Below are positions 27,689 through 41,462 of a stretch of DNA of 64,000 nucleotides, piece after piece; the stretch's first letter is position 1, and each line of letters opens with the position of its first letter. The translations under genes and the position numbers were made by a program. The stretch is from the NCBI GenBank assembly GCA_016801845.1, contig JAFBJX010000128.1, positions 1-64,000 on the forward strand. Reading direction: 5' to 3'. The notes beneath the pieces are model-generated. The model saw only the letters and a program-made list of their open reading frames with translations, did not search any database and had not been told where the DNA came from. Origin of the DNA: Polydactylus sextarius (taxonomy: Eukaryota > Chordata > Actinopteri > Polynemidae).

Positions 27689-28963
27689 GAGCGCAATTAT
27701 GCAACATCTGCCTTCATTTCTCTCAATTGCTGATTTCGACTCGATTTCTAATTTAATTGGTCAGTGTTTGTTCGATGTTGCAGATTGTCCCACAGATGGC
27801 CTATTGGCACGTTTTTGGCAAATTTGCCAAATTGGCTTATTGAACAGCTTTACACCTTCATTGCTGCTCGTAGCTATATTATTATTATTCCGCTGTCATT
27901 GGAGTCTATAGGCAGTCATAGAACCGATTGCTCAAAAATTTTATAATGTTGGGGTAACATTCATTCTAATCAGTCTCATTTAGCAAATTCCTACAAATTT
28001 AAAAAGCCATCAGCCTGCAACCTCTAGCGCCACCACAAACTGGTCAAAGCTGCAGCCACGTTTCTGCTCATAACTTTTTGACTGTGTGTCGATTTACACA
28101 AACCTGGCGGTACCATCGGGATTCCTTTGACTGCCGGATTCCAACGCATTCTATGACGTCAAAATGCGTCATGATAGATTTTCCGCCATCTTGATTTCAT
28201 CAAAACCTTCAAAAGTTTCATCGTTCACAAATTTTGTAGGCCAATCGTATTTTCAAACTTGGTACAGATGATCTTCAGACCAACCTCATATAATAGCAGT
28301 ATTTTTTCTTCTTTCAGGATCTTTTAACTGTTCGACCGCCACAGCTAATCAAAATTAGCGCGTGTCCAAACAGGAAGTAAACTCTCATATTCCCGTGGCA
28401 ATACACTTTAGAGTTAATTTAATCAAACTTTATGGGCTAGTCCCAGAACTCCATTCCTGATTTAAAACAAAATCATCAGGTCATTCAGCTACTAGGTAGG
28501 TGTTGTAATTAGCAAAAACGCGTTTTGCTCATATCTCTCGATCCGTTTCGGAATTTTAACTCAAACTTATGACCAAGCTGACACAGTGAGTTGACCCATC
28601 AATGGTCAACGTAAAAGATTTTGCTAAATTATAAAAACTGGCCGCCATATTGATTTAATCAAAAGTGAAACTTAACTCTACACAGGACTGCAAATTCTGT
28701 CCCATCGCCACTCTAAACTAGACACAGATGATCTTCAGACTAAAAGTTTGACAAAGCCTTACATGATTTTATTTTTGTAGTAAAGCGTTTATCCGGCCAC
28801 GGCTTAATCAAATCAGCGGCGAAGCCGCCAAACAGGACATTATTTCATATCTCAGCAAATCCTCAATCTTTTCTAAATTGAACTCACTGTACAGACTCAG
28901 AATCACGCCTCGAGTGCCTCCAATCAATTTGGTGCCAGTCGCTCCCTAGGGGGCGTTTATAAT
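27689..28963 (+). repeat. Satellite unit, diverged, 1,275 bp
   Basis: GACTG at 28129-28133 and GACCAAG at 28571-28577 are the reciprocal word swap within one unit. CRE intact. B start GCTACTAGGTAGGTGTTG. Confidence 0.85.
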
Positions 28964-30251
28964 GAGCGGAATTATGCATATCTGCCTTCATTTCTCTCAA
29001 TTGCTGGATTTTCTCGACTCGATTTTAATTTAATTGTCATGTTTTGTTTATTGCTGCAGATTGTCCGTGTTGATGGCCTTATTGGTAACGTTTTTTGGCA
29101 AATTTGGTCGTACTGGCTTTATTGAAATCAGCTTTGTTAATTCTCATTGCTGTTTCAGCTAGCTATATTTATTATTATTCTGGCTGTCATTGAGTCTATG
29201 GAATCTATAGAACCTGATTGCTCAAAAATTTTATAATGTCGGTACATTCATATCTAATTCAGTCTCATTAGCAAATTCTGCAAATTTTAAAGCCATCAGC
29301 CTGCAACCTCTAGCGCCACCAACTGGTCAATTTGTAGCCACGTTTCTGCTCATAACTTTTGACTCGTGTGGTCGATTTTCACAAACCTGGTACCATCGGA
29401 CTTCCTTTGATCAAGTTGATTCCAACGCATCTTGCGACGTCAAAATGCGTCACGATAGATTTTCCGCCATCTTGATTTCACCTCAAAAACCTTCAAAAAG
29501 TTTCATCGTTCACAAATTTTGTAACAATCGATGCTTTCCAAACTTGGCACAGATGATCTTTCAGACCAACCTTCATATAAGTAGTATTTTTCTTCTTCAG
29601 GATCTTAACTGTTCGACCGCCACAGCCAATCAAAATTAGCGTAAGCCAAACAGGATAAACCTCATATCTCTGCAATACTTTTGAGATAATTTAATCAAAC
29701 TTTTATGGCCAGTCCCAGAACTCCATTCTGACTAAACAAAAATCACTTTCAGGTTATTCTGGCCACTAGGTGAGTGTTGTAATTAGCAAAACGCGTTTTT
29801 GCTCATATCTCTTGATCCGTTTGGAATTTTAACTCAAATTCCAAGATCAAGCTGACACAGTGAGTTGGACCCATCAACTTAACAATGTAAAGATTTTGCT
29901 AAAATTATAAAAACGCTGGCCGCCATATTGATTTAATCAAAAGTGAACCAACTTAACATAGGACTCAAATTCCGTCCGGATCGCCACGAAACTCGACACA
30001 GATGATCTTCCTGATCAGCCATTGCAAAAGCCTTCCATGATTTTATTTTTTGTAGCAAAAGGTTTGTCCCGCCACGCCAATCAAATCAGGCCAGGCGAAG
30101 TCAGCTAAACAGGACATTTTGCTCATATCTCAGCAAGCAAACTCTCAATCTTCTTAATCAAACTCACTGTATAGACTCAGAATCAATACCGTCGAAAGTG
30201 TAAGCTCCAATCAATTTGGTGTCATTTACCTCTAGGGGGGAAGCTTATAAT
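28964..30251 (+). repeat. Satellite unit, diverged, 1,288 bp
   Basis: CRE-like CGACGTCA. GATCAAG at 29845-29851. B start GCCACTAGGTGAGTGTTG. The C motif at the right end has lost GCGC (CTCTAGGGGGGAAGC). Confidence 0.85.
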
Positions 30252-31481
30252 GAGCGCAATTATGCATATCGGCTCATTTCTCCTCAATTGCTGGATTTCG
30301 ACTGATTTTGACTTAATTGTCATGTTTGTCGACAAGCCAGATTGTCCCGCTGATGGCCTATTGGCACGTTTTTGGCAAATTTGTCAAATTGGCTTATTGA
30401 ACAGCTTTGCCACCCCATTGCTGCTCGCAGCTATATTTATTATTATTCCGCTGTCATTGAGTCTATGGCAGCCCATAGAACTGATTGTCAAAATTTTCTA
30501 ATTTGGCACATCATTCTAATCAGTCTCATTAGCAAATTCTGCAAATTTAAAAGCCATCAGCCTGCAACTCTAGCGCCACCAACTGGTCAAAGTTGCAGTC
30601 ACGTTTCTGCTCATAACTTTTGACTCGTGTGGTCGATTTTCACAAACCTGGTACCATCGGATTCCTTGATCAAGCTGATTCCAACGCATTCTATGACGTC
30701 AAAAATGCGTCATGATAGATTTTCCGCCATCTTGGATTTCATCAAAAACCTTCAAAAAGTTTCATCGTTCACAAATTTTGTACAATCGGCTTCAAACTTG
30801 GCACAGATGATCTTCAGACCAACCTTCATATAAGTAGTATTTTTCTTCTTCAGGATCTTAACCGCTCGACCGCCACAGCCAATCAAAATTAGCGCTAAGC
30901 CGCCAAACAGGAAGTAACCTCATATCTCTGCAACACTTTGAGATAATTTAATCAAACTTTATGGCCAGTCCCAGAACCCATTCTGACTAAACAAAAATCA
31001 CTTTGTGTCATTCTGGCCACTAGGTGGTTGTTGTAATTAGCAAAACGCGTTTTTGCTTCATATCTTCGATCCGTTTGGAATTTTAACTCAAATCTCATGA
31101 CTGCTGATACAGTGAGTTGACCCATCAATGGTCAATGTAAAGATTTTGCTAAATTATAAAAAACTGGCCGCCATATTGATTTAATCAAAAGTGAAACTTA
31201 ACTCTACACAGGACTCAAATTCTGTCCGATCGCCACGAAACTCGACACAGATGATCTTCAGACCGTGCCTGCACAAAAGCCTTACATGATTTTATTTTTG
31301 TAGCAAAGCTGCTTGTCCGCCACGCCAATCGAAATCAGCGCGGTCAACCAAACAGGACATTTGCTCATATCTCAGCAAATCCTCAATCTTTCTTAATCAA
31401 ACTCACTGTACAGACTCCAGAATCACGCCTTGAGTAAGCCCAATCAATTTGGTGTCATTTGCCCTCTAGGGGCGCTATAAT
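30252..31481 (+). repeat. Satellite unit, relatively clean, 1,230 bp
   Basis: A low-divergence copy inside the diverged segment. The A block and much of B match the left-subfamily consensus, including AGCGCTAAGCCGCC. B start GGTGGTTGTTG. Confidence 0.9.
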
Positions 31482-32760
31482 GAGCGCACTTATATATCGG
31501 CTCATTTCTCTCTACATGGATTTCAATTAAGGATTTCACTTTCAAATCAGACTGTTTGTCGATGCTGCAGATTGTCCCGCTGATGGTCTATTGGTACGTT
31601 CTTTTGGCAAATTTGTCAATTGGCTTATTGAACAGCTTCTTTACACCTCATTGCTGCTGCTGCTCGCAGCTATATTTATTATTATTCCGGCTGTCATTGG
31701 AGTCTATGGCAGCCCATAGAACCTGATATTGCTCAAAATTTTATGTATTTGGCACATTCATTCTAATCAGTCTCATTAGCAAATTCTACAAATTTAAAAG
31801 CCATCAGCCTGCAACCTCTAGCGCCACCAACTGGTCAAAGTTGTGTCGTTTCGCTCATAACTTTTGATCTCGTGTGGTCGATTTTCACAAACCTGGTACC
31901 ATCGGATTCCCTTGATCGCTTTCTGATTCCAACGCATCCTATGACGTCAAAATGGCCATGATGATAGATTTTCCGCCATCTTGGATTTCATCAAAACCTT
32001 CAAAAGTTTCTTACTGTTCACAAATTTTGTACAATCATGTTTCAAACTTGGTACAGATGATCTTCAGACCAACCTTCATATAAGTAGTATTTTCTTCTTC
32101 AGTGATCTTTAACTGTTCGACCGCCACAGCCAATTAAAATTAGCGGCAAAGCCGCCTAAACAGGAAGTAACCTCAGCAGTCTCTGCAATACTTTGATAAC
32201 TTAATCAAACTTTTATGTACAGTCTTAGAACCCATTCTGACTAAATAAAATCACTTTCGTTATTCCGGCCACTAGGTGGCGTTGTAATTAGCAAAAACGC
32301 GTTTTTGCTCTGGCATTCCCTCGATCCGAGTTTGGAACTTTAAATCAAATTCATGACCGTTGATACAGTGAGTTGACCCATCAATGGTCAATGTAAAGAT
32401 TTTGTTAAATTATAAAAACTGGCCGCCATATTGATTTAATCAAAAGTGAAACTTAATCTTCACAGGACTTAAATTCTGTCCGGATCAGCCACTGTAACCT
32501 CGACTAATATGACGATTTCTAATCTGCAAGCCCTGACAAAAGCCTTACATGATTTTATTTTCGGCAGCAAAGGTTTTGTCCGCTACGGCTACATCGAAAT
32601 CAGCGGCGGCTTCGCTTAAATAAGGATATTTACTCAAGTATCTCAGCAAAATCCCTCAATCTTTCTTGAATCAAACTCACTGTACAGACTCAGACCCACG
32701 CCTTGAGTAAGCTTAACTGATTCTGCGTCATTCATTCTCTACAAATTTGCTTTTCGGCAT
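31482..32760 (+). repeat. Satellite unit, diverged, 1,279 bp
   Basis: B start retained as CCACTAGGTGGCGTTG. CTGCTGCTGCTCGCAGC expansion near 31,660. The right-end C motif is replaced by CTCTACAAATTTGC. Confidence 0.85.
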
Positions 32761-34043
32761 GAGCGCATTTATGCATATCAGCCTTTCATTTCTCTCAATT
32801 GCTTGATTGCGGCTTCCGATTTTCACTTTAAATCAGTTGTTTGTCGACAAGCCGCAGACTATCCAGGTTGATGGCCCATCAGCATCGCTTTTTAAGGCAA
32901 ATTTGTCAAATTGGCATATCGAGCCAGCTTGGTTACCCTCTATTGCTGCTCGTAGCTATATTTATTATTATTCCATTGCCATTGAGTTCAATGGGTAGCC
33001 CATATAACCCCATTGCTCCAAAATTTTGCACCGCACATTGATTCTAATCAGTCTCATTAGCATATTCTCAAAATTTAAAGCTACCAGCCTGCAACCCGCG
33101 CGCCACCAACTGGTCAAAGTTGCGTCGGTTGCTTTGCTCAGTACTTTTGACTCTGTGTGGTCGATTTTTAAACTCCTGGGTACCAACGGATTCTCTTTCG
33201 ATCCTGTCGACTCCAATTCATCCTATGACGTCAAAATGCGTCGTGATAGATTTTCTGCTGTCTTGATTTCATCAAAAACCTTCTAAAATGTCATCGTTCA
33301 CAAACTTTAAATAATCAAGCCTCAAATCCTGGTAATAGATGGACGTCTCTTCGACCCAAATCTTTCAGCATAAGTAGTATTTTTTCTTCTTCAGGATCTA
33401 ATAAAGCGCCTAATCGCCATACAGCTGATTTCAAAATTAAAGGCAAAGCCGCCAAACAGGAAGTGACCTTACATCTCTGCAATACTTTGAGATAATTTAA
33501 TCAAACTCATGGCCATCTTAGAACCCATTCTGATCAAATAAAATCACTTTCGTAAGTCATTCGGCCACTAGGGTGGCGCTGTACTCAGCAAAAATGTGCT
33601 TTTATTTTATCTCTCGATCCGTTTGGAATTTTAACTCAAATCTCGCTGACTGTTGACACAGTGAGTTGACCCATCAATGGTCAATGTAAAGATTTTGCTA
33701 AATTGGCAAACTACCGCCATATTGGATTTAATCAGTGAAACTCTAGAATTCCGCCATTAGACCTCAATTTCTGTCCGATCGCCACGAAACTCGACACAGA
33801 TGATCTTCAGACCGTGCCCGATGTGCCTTTACATGATTCTTATTTTTTGTAGCAGTTATGGTCCGCCACGGGCCAAATCAGGGAAATCGAGTGCTGCAAG
33901 GGTCCGCCAAACAGGGACATTTGTTCATATCCCTTCAGCAAATCCTCAATCTTCTTAATCAAACTCACTGTACAGACTCAGAATCACGTCTTGAGTAAGC
34001 CCAATCAATTTGGTGTCATTTGGCCTCTAGGGGGCGCTATAAT
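32761..34043 (+). repeat. Satellite unit, diverged to clean, 1,283 bp
   Basis: Block C word GTCGACAAGCCGCAG in place of GTCGATGCTGCAG. B start CCACTAGGGTGGCGCTG with one extra G. Clean from about 33,951. Confidence 0.85.
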
Positions 34044-35284
34044 GAGCGCAATTATGCATATCGGCTCATTTCTCTCAATTGCTGGATTTCGACTGGATTT
34101 GACTTAATTGTCATGTTTGTCGATGCTGCAGATTGTCCCGCTGATGGCCTATTGGCACGTTTTTTTGGCAAATTTGTCAAATTGGCTTATTGAACAGCTT
34201 GGTTACACCTCATTTGCTGCTCGTAGCTATATTTATTATTATTCCGCTGTCATTGGAGTCTATGGCAGCCCATAGAACCGATTGCTCAAAAATTTTCTAA
34301 TTTGGCACATTCATTCTAATCAGTCTCATTAGCAAATTCTGCAAATTTAAAGCCATCAGCCTGCAACCTCTAGCGCCACCAACTGGTCAAAGTTGCAGTC
34401 ACGTTTCTGCTCATAACTTTTGACTCGTGTGGTCGATTTTCACAAACCTGGTACCATCGGATTCCTTTGATCAAGTTGATTCCAACGCATTCTATGACGT
34501 CAAAATGCGTCATGATAGATTTTCCGCCATCTTGGATTTCATCAAAACCTTCAAAAGTTTCATCGTTCACAAATTTTGTACAATCGGCTTCAAACTTGGC
34601 ACAGATGATCTTCAGACCAACCTTCATATAAGTAGTATTTTTCTTCTTCAGGATCTTAACCGTTCGACCGCCACAGCCAATCAAAATTAGCGCTAAGCCG
34701 CCAAACAGGAAGTAACCTCATATCTCTGCAATACTTTGAGATAATTTAATCAAACTTTATGGCCAGTCCCAGAACTCCATTCTGACTAAACAAAATCACT
34801 TTCGTGTCATTCGGCCACTAGGTGGCGTTGTAATTAGCAAAAAAAACGCGTTTTTTGCTCTCATCTCTCGATCCGTTTGGAATTTTAACTCAAATCTCAT
34901 GACTGCTGACACAGTGAGTTGACCCATCAATGGTCAATGTAAAGATTTTGCTAAATTATAAAAACTGGCCGCCATATTGATTTAATCAAAAGTGAAACTT
35001 AACTCTACACAGGACTCAAATTCTGTCCGATCGCCACTTAAACTCGACACAGATGATCTTCAGACCGTGCCTGACAAAAGCCTTACATGATTTTTATTTT
35101 TGTAGCAAAGCGTTTGTCCGCCACGCCAATCGAAATCAGCGGCGAAGCCGCCAAACAGGACATTTGCTCATATCTCAGCAAATCCTCAATCTTTCTTAAT
35201 CAAACTCACTGTACAGACTCAGAATCACGTCTTGAGTAAGCCCAATCAATTTGGTGTCATTTGGCCTCTAGGGGGCGCTATAAT
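34044..35284 (+). repeat. Satellite unit, left subfamily, 1,241 bp
   Basis: The palindrome arms are expanded to GCAAAAAAAACGCGTTTTTTGC near 34,840. B CCAAT context has lost GG (CCACGCCAATCG). B hairpin AGCGGCGAAGCCGCC. Confidence 0.95.
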
Positions 35285-36520
35285 GAGCGCAATTATGCAT
35301 ATCGGCTCATTTCTCTCAATTGCTGGATTTCGACTGGATTTTGACTTAATTGTCATGTTTGTCGATGCTGCAGATTGTCCCGCTGATGGCCTATTGGCAC
35401 GCTTTTTGGCAAATTTGTCAAATTGGCTTATTGAACAGCTTGGTTAACCTCATTGCTGCTCGCAGCTATATTTATTATTATTCCGCTGTCATTGGAGTCT
35501 ATGGCAGCCCATAGAACCGATTGCTCAAAAATTTTCTAATTTGGCACATTCATTCTAATCAGTCTCATTAGCAAATTCTGCAAATTTAAAGCCATCAGCC
35601 TGCAACCTCTAGCGCCACCAACTGGTCAAAGTTGCAGTCACGTTTCTGCTCATAACTTTTGACTCGTGTGGTCGATTTTCACAAACCTGGTACCATCGGA
35701 TTCCTTTGATCAAGTTGATTCCAACGCATCCTATGACGTCAAAATGCGTCATGATAGATTTTCCGCCATCTTGGATTTCATCAAAACCTTCAAAAGTTTC
35801 ATCGTTCACAAATTTTGTACAATCGGCTTCAAACTTGGCACAGATGATCTTCAGACCAACCTTCATATAAGTAGTATTTTTCTTCTTCAGGATCTTAACC
35901 GTTCGACCGCCACAGCCAATCAAAATTAGCGCTAAGCCGCCAAACAGGAAGTAACCTCATATCTCTGCAATACTTTGAGATAATTTAATCAAACTTTATG
36001 GCCAGTCCCAGAACTCCATTCTGACTAAACAAAATCACTTTCGTGTCATTCGGCCACTAGGTGGCGTTGTAATTAGCAAAAACGCGTTTTTGCTCATATC
36101 TCTCGATCCGTTTGGAATTTTAACTCAAATCTCATGACTGCTGACACAGTGAGTTGACCCATCAATGGTCAATGTAAAGATTTTGCTAAATTATAAAAAC
36201 TGGCCGCCATATTGATTTAATCAAAAGTGAAACTTAACTCTACACAGGACTCAAATTCTGTCCGATCGCCATTAAAACTCGACACAGATGATCTTCAGAC
36301 CGTGCCTGACAAAAGCCTTACATGATTTTTATTTTTGTAGCAAAGCGTTTGTCCGCCACGGCCAATCGAAATCAGCGGCTAAGCCGCCAAACAGGACATT
36401 TGCTCATATCTCAGCAAATCCTCAATCTTTCTTAATCAAACTCACTGTACAGACTCAGAATCACGTCTTGAGTAAGCCCAATCAATTTGGTGTCATTTGG
36501 CCTCTAGGGGGCGCTATAAT
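35285..36520 (+). repeat. Satellite unit, left subfamily, 1,236 bp
   Basis: CATCCTATG and TTCAAAAG states. CGCCATTAAAACTC. B hairpin AGCGGCTAAGCCGCC. Confidence 0.95.
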
Positions 36521-37762
36521 GAGCGCAATTATGCATATCGGCTCATTTCTCTCAATTGCTGGATTTCGACTGGATTTTGACTTAATTGTCATGTTTGTCG
36601 ATGCTGCAGATTGTCCCGCTGATGGCCTATTGGCACGCTTTTTGGCAAATTTGTCAAATTGGCTTATTGAACAGCTTGGTTAACCTCATTGCTGCTCGCA
36701 GCTATATTTATTATTATTCCGCTGTCATTGGAGTCTATGGCAGCCCATAGAACCGATTGCTCAAAAATTTTCTAATTTGGCACATTCATTCTAATCAGTC
36801 TCATTAGCAAATTCTGCAAATTTAAAGCCATCAGCCTGCAACCTCTAGCGCCACCAACTGGTCAAAGTTGCAGTCACGTTTCTGCTCATAACTTTTGACT
36901 CGTGTGGTCGATCGATTTTCACAAACCTGGTACCATCGGATTCCTTTGATCAAGCTGATTCCAACGCATCCTATGACGTCAAAATGCGTCATGATAGATT
37001 TTCCGCCATCTTGGATTTCATCAAAACCTTCAAAAAGTTTCATCGTTCACAAATTTTGTACAATCGGCTTCAAACTTGGCACAGATGATCTTCAGACCAA
37101 CCTTCATATAAGTAGTATTTTTCTTCTTCAGGATCTTAACCGTTCGACCGCCACAGCTAATCAAAATTAGCGCTAAGCCGCCAAACAGGAAGTAACCTCA
37201 TATCTCTGCAATACTTTGAGATAATTTAATCAAACTTTATGGCCAGTCCCAGAACTCCATTCTGACTAAACAAAATCACTTTCGTGTCATTCGGCCACTA
37301 GGTGGCGTTGTAATTAGCAAAAACGCGTTTTTGCTCATATCTCTCGATCCGTTTGGAATTTTAACTCAAATCTCATGACTGCTGACACAGTGAGTTGACC
37401 CATCAATGGTCAATGTAAAGATTTTGCTAAATTATAAAAACTGGCCGCCATATTGATTTAATCAAAAGTGAAACTTAACTCTACACAGGACTCAAATTCT
37501 GTCCGATCGCCACTTAAACTCGACACAGATGATCTTCAGACCGTGCCTGACAAAAGCCTTACATGATTTTATTTTTGTAGCAAAAAGCGTTTGTCCGCCA
37601 CGGCCAATCGAAATCAGCGGCGAAGCCGCCAAACAGGACATTTGCTCATATCTCAGCAAATCCTCAATCTTTCTTAATCAAACTCACTGTACAGACTCAG
37701 AATCACGTCTTGAGTAAGCCCAATCAATTTGGTGTCATTTGGCCTCTAGGGGGCGCTATAAT
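36521..37762 (+). repeat. Satellite unit, left subfamily, 1,242 bp
   Basis: Duplication GGTCGATCGATTTTC at ~36,907. First unit of this segment with AGCTAATC at the A CCAAT site (second C replaced by T) and GCTGATTCC. GCAAAAAGCG near 37,580. Confidence 0.95.
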
Positions 37763-38995
37763 GAGCGCAATTATGCATATCGGCTCATTTCTCTCAATTG
37801 CTGGATTTCGACTGGATTTTGACTTAATTGTCATGTTTGTCGATGCTGCAGATTGTCCCGCTGATGGCCTATTGGCACGCTTTTTGGCAAATTTGTCAAA
37901 TTGGCTTATTGAACAGCTTACACCTCATTGCTGCTCGCAGCTATATTTATTATTATTCCGCTGTCATTGGAGTCTATGGCAGCCCATAGAACCGATTGCT
38001 CAAAAATTTTCTAATTTGGCACATTCATTCTAATCAGTCTCATTAGCAAATTCTGCAAATTTAAAGCCATCAGCCTGCAACCTCTAGCGCCACCAACTGG
38101 TCAAAGTTGCAGTCACGTTTCTGCTCATAACTTTTGACTCGTGTGGTCGATTTTCACAAACCTGGTACCATCGGATTCCTTTGATCAAGCTGATTCCAAC
38201 GCATCCTATGACGTCAAAATGCGTCATGATAGATTTTCCGCCATCTTGGATTTCATCAAAACCTTCAAAAAGTTTCATCGTTCACAAATTTTGTACAATC
38301 GGCTTCAAACTTGGCACAGATGATCTTCAGACCAACCTTCATATAAGTAGTATTTTTCTTCTTCAGGATCTTAACCGTTCGACCGCCACAGCTAATCAAA
38401 ATTAGCGCTAAGCCGCCAAACAGGAAGTAACCTCATATCTCTGCAATACTTTGAGATAATTTAATCAAACTTTATGGCCAGTCCCAGAACTCCATTCTGA
38501 CTAAACAAAATCACTTTGTGTCATTCGGCCACTAGGTGGCGTTGTAATTAGCAAAAACGCGTTTTTGCTCATATCTCTCGATCCGTTTGGAATTTTAACT
38601 CAAATCTCATGACTGCTGACACAGTGAGTTGACCCATCAATGGTCAATGTAAAGATTTTGCTAAATTATAAAAACTGGCCGCCATATTGATTTAATCAAA
38701 AGTGAAACTTAACTCTACACAGGACTCAAATTCTGTCCGATCGCCACTTAAACTCGACACAGATGATCTTCAGACCGTGCCTGACAAAAGCCTTACATGA
38801 TTTTATTTTTGTAGCAAAGCGTTTGTCCGCCACGGCCAATCGAAATCAGCGGCTAAGCCGCCAAACAGGACATTTGCTCATATCTCAGCAAATCCTCAAT
38901 CTTTCTTAATCAAACTCACTGTACAGACTCAGAATCACGTCTTGAGTAAGCCCAATCAATTTGGTGTCATTTGGCCTCTAGGGGGGCGCTATAAT
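37763..38995 (+). repeat. Satellite unit, left subfamily, 1,233 bp
   Basis: Junction CAGCTTACACCTC. First of the CTTTGTGTCATTC units. C motif at the right end has six G. B hairpin AGCGGCTAAGCCGCC. Confidence 0.95.
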
Positions 38996-40228
38996 GAGCG
39001 CAATTATGCATATCGGCTCATTTCTCTCAATTGCTGGATTTCGACTGGATTTTGACTTAATTGTCATGTTTGTCGATGCTGCAGATTGTCCCGCTGATGG
39101 CCTATTGGCACGCTTTTTGGCAAATTTGTCAAATTGGCTTATTGAACAGCTTGGTTACCTCATTGCTGCTCGCAGCTATATTTATTATTATTCCGCTGTC
39201 ATTGGAGTCTATGGCAGCCCATAGAACCGATTGCTCAAAAATTTTCTAATTTGGCACATTCATTCTAATCAGTCTCATTAGCAAATTCTGCAAATTTAAA
39301 GCCATCAGCCTGCAACCTCTAGCGCCACCAACTGGTCAAAGTTGCAGTCACGTTTCTGCTCATAACTTTTGACTCGTGTGGTCGATTTTCACAAACCTGG
39401 TACCATCGGATTCCTTTGATCAAGTTGATTCCAACGCATCCTATGACGTCAAAATGCGTCATGATAGATTTTCCGCCATCTTGGATTTCATCAAAACCTT
39501 CAAAAGTTTCATCGTTCACAAATTTTGTACAATCGGCTTCAAACTTGGCACAGATGATCTTCAGACCAACCTTCATATAAGTAGTATTTTTCTTCTTCAG
39601 GATCTTAACCGTTCGACCGCCACAGCTAATCAAAATTAGCGCTAAGCCGCCAAACAGGAAGTAACCTCATATCTCTGCAATACTTTGAGATAATTTAATC
39701 AAACTTTATGGCCAGTCCCAGAACTCCATTCTGACTAAACAAAATCACTTTGTGTCATTCGGCCACTAGGTGGCGTTGTAATTAGCAAAAACGCGTTTTT
39801 GCTCATATCTCTCGATCCGTTTGGAATTTTAACTCAAATCTCATGACTGCTGACACAGTGAGTTGACCCATCAATGGTCAATGTAAAGATTTTGCTAAAT
39901 TATAAAAACTGGCCGCCATATTGATTTAATCAAAAGTGAAACTTAACTCTACACAGGACTCAAATTCTGTCCGATCGCCACTTAAACTCGACACAGATGA
40001 TCTTCAGACCGTGCCTGACAAAAGCCTTACATGATTTTATTTTTGTAGCAAAGCGTTTGTCCGCCACGGCCAATCGAAATCAGCGGGCGAAGCCGCCAAA
40101 CAGGACATTTGCTCATATCTCAGCAAATCCTCAATCTTTCTTAATCAAACTCACTGTACAGACTCAGAATCACGTCTTGAGTAAGCCCAATCAATTTGGT
40201 GTCATTTGGCCTCTAGGGGCGCTATAAT
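38996..40228 (+). repeat. Satellite unit, left subfamily, 1,233 bp
   Basis: CTTTGTGTC state. B hairpin AGCGGGCGAAGCCGCC. Four-G C motif at the right end. AGCTAATC at the A CCAAT site. Confidence 0.95.
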
Positions 40229-41462
40229 GAGCGCAATTATGCATATCGGCTCATTTCTCTCAATTGCTGGATTTCGACTGGATTTTGACTTAATTGTCAT
40301 GTTTGTCGATGCTGCAGATTGTCCCGCTGATGGCCTATTGGCACGCTTTTTGGCAAATTTGTCAAATTGGCTTATTGAACAGCTTGGTTACCTCATTGCT
40401 GCTCGCAGCTATATTTATTATTATTCCGCTGTCATTGGAGTCTATGGCAGCCCATAGAACCGATTGCTCAAAAATTTTCTAATTTGGCACATTCATTCTA
40501 ATCAGTCTCATTAGCAAATTCTGCAAATTTAAAGCCATCAGCCTGCAACCTCTAGCGCCACCAACTGGTCAAAGTTGCAGTCACGTTTCTGCTCATAACT
40601 TTTGACTCGTGTGGTCGATTTTCACAAACCTGGTACCATCGGATTCCTTTGATCAAGTTGATTCCAACGCATCCTATGACGTCAAAATGCGTCATGATAG
40701 ATTTTCCGCCATCTTGGATTTCATCAAAACCTTCAAAAGTTTCATCGTTCACAAATTTTGTACAATCGGCTTCAAACTTGGCACAGATGATCTTCAGACC
40801 AACCTTCATATAAGTAGTATTTTTCTTCTTCAGGATCTTAACCGTTCGACCGCCACAGCTAATCAAAATTTAGCGCTAAGCCGCCAAACAGGAAGTAACC
40901 TCATATCTCTGCAATACTTTGAGATAATTTAATCAAACTTTATGGCCAGTCCCAGAACTCCATTCTGACTAAACAAAATCACTTTGTGTCATTCGGCCAC
41001 TAGGTGGCGTTGTAATTAGCAAAAACGCGTTTTTGCTCATATCTCTCGATCCGTTTGGAATTTTAACTCAAATCTCATGACTGCTGACACAGTGAGTTGA
41101 CCCATCAATGGTCAATGTAAAGATTTTGCTAAATTATAAAAACTGGCCGCCATATTGATTTAATCAAAAGTGAAACTTAACTCTACACAGGACTCAAATT
41201 CTGTCCGATCGCCACTTAAACTCGACACAGATGATCTTCAGACCGTGCCTGACAAAAGCCTTACATGATTTTATTTTTGTAGCAAAGCGTTTGTCCGCCA
41301 CGGCCAATCGAAATCAGCGGCTAAGCCGCCAAACAGGACATTTGCTCATATCTCAGCAAATCCTCAATCTTTCTTAATCAAACTCACTGTACAGACTCAG
41401 AATCACGTCTTGAGTAAGCCCAATCAATTTGGTGTCATTTGGCCTCTAGGGGGCGCTATAAT
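40229..41462 (+). repeat. Satellite unit, left subfamily, 1,234 bp
   Basis: CTTTGTGTC state. AAAATTTAGCGC at the A hairpin flank. B hairpin AGCGGCTAAGCCGCC. Confidence 0.95.

Larger units (their letters stand above)
22592..33950 (+). repeat. Diverged array segment 3
   Basis: About nine units with heavy insertion-biased divergence (spacings 1304, 1272, 1285, 1306, 1275, 1288, 1230, 1279 and 1283 bp). One unit (30252-31481) is much closer to the clean consensus than its neighbours. Block order A-B-C is kept and no other element is present. Confidence 0.85.

Noticed and set aside
22592..33950. Transposon or retroelement insertion explaining the diverged segment
   Set aside because: All of it aligns to the satellite unit in order. 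There are no terminal repeats, no target duplication and no non-satellite stretch longer than a few tens of bases.
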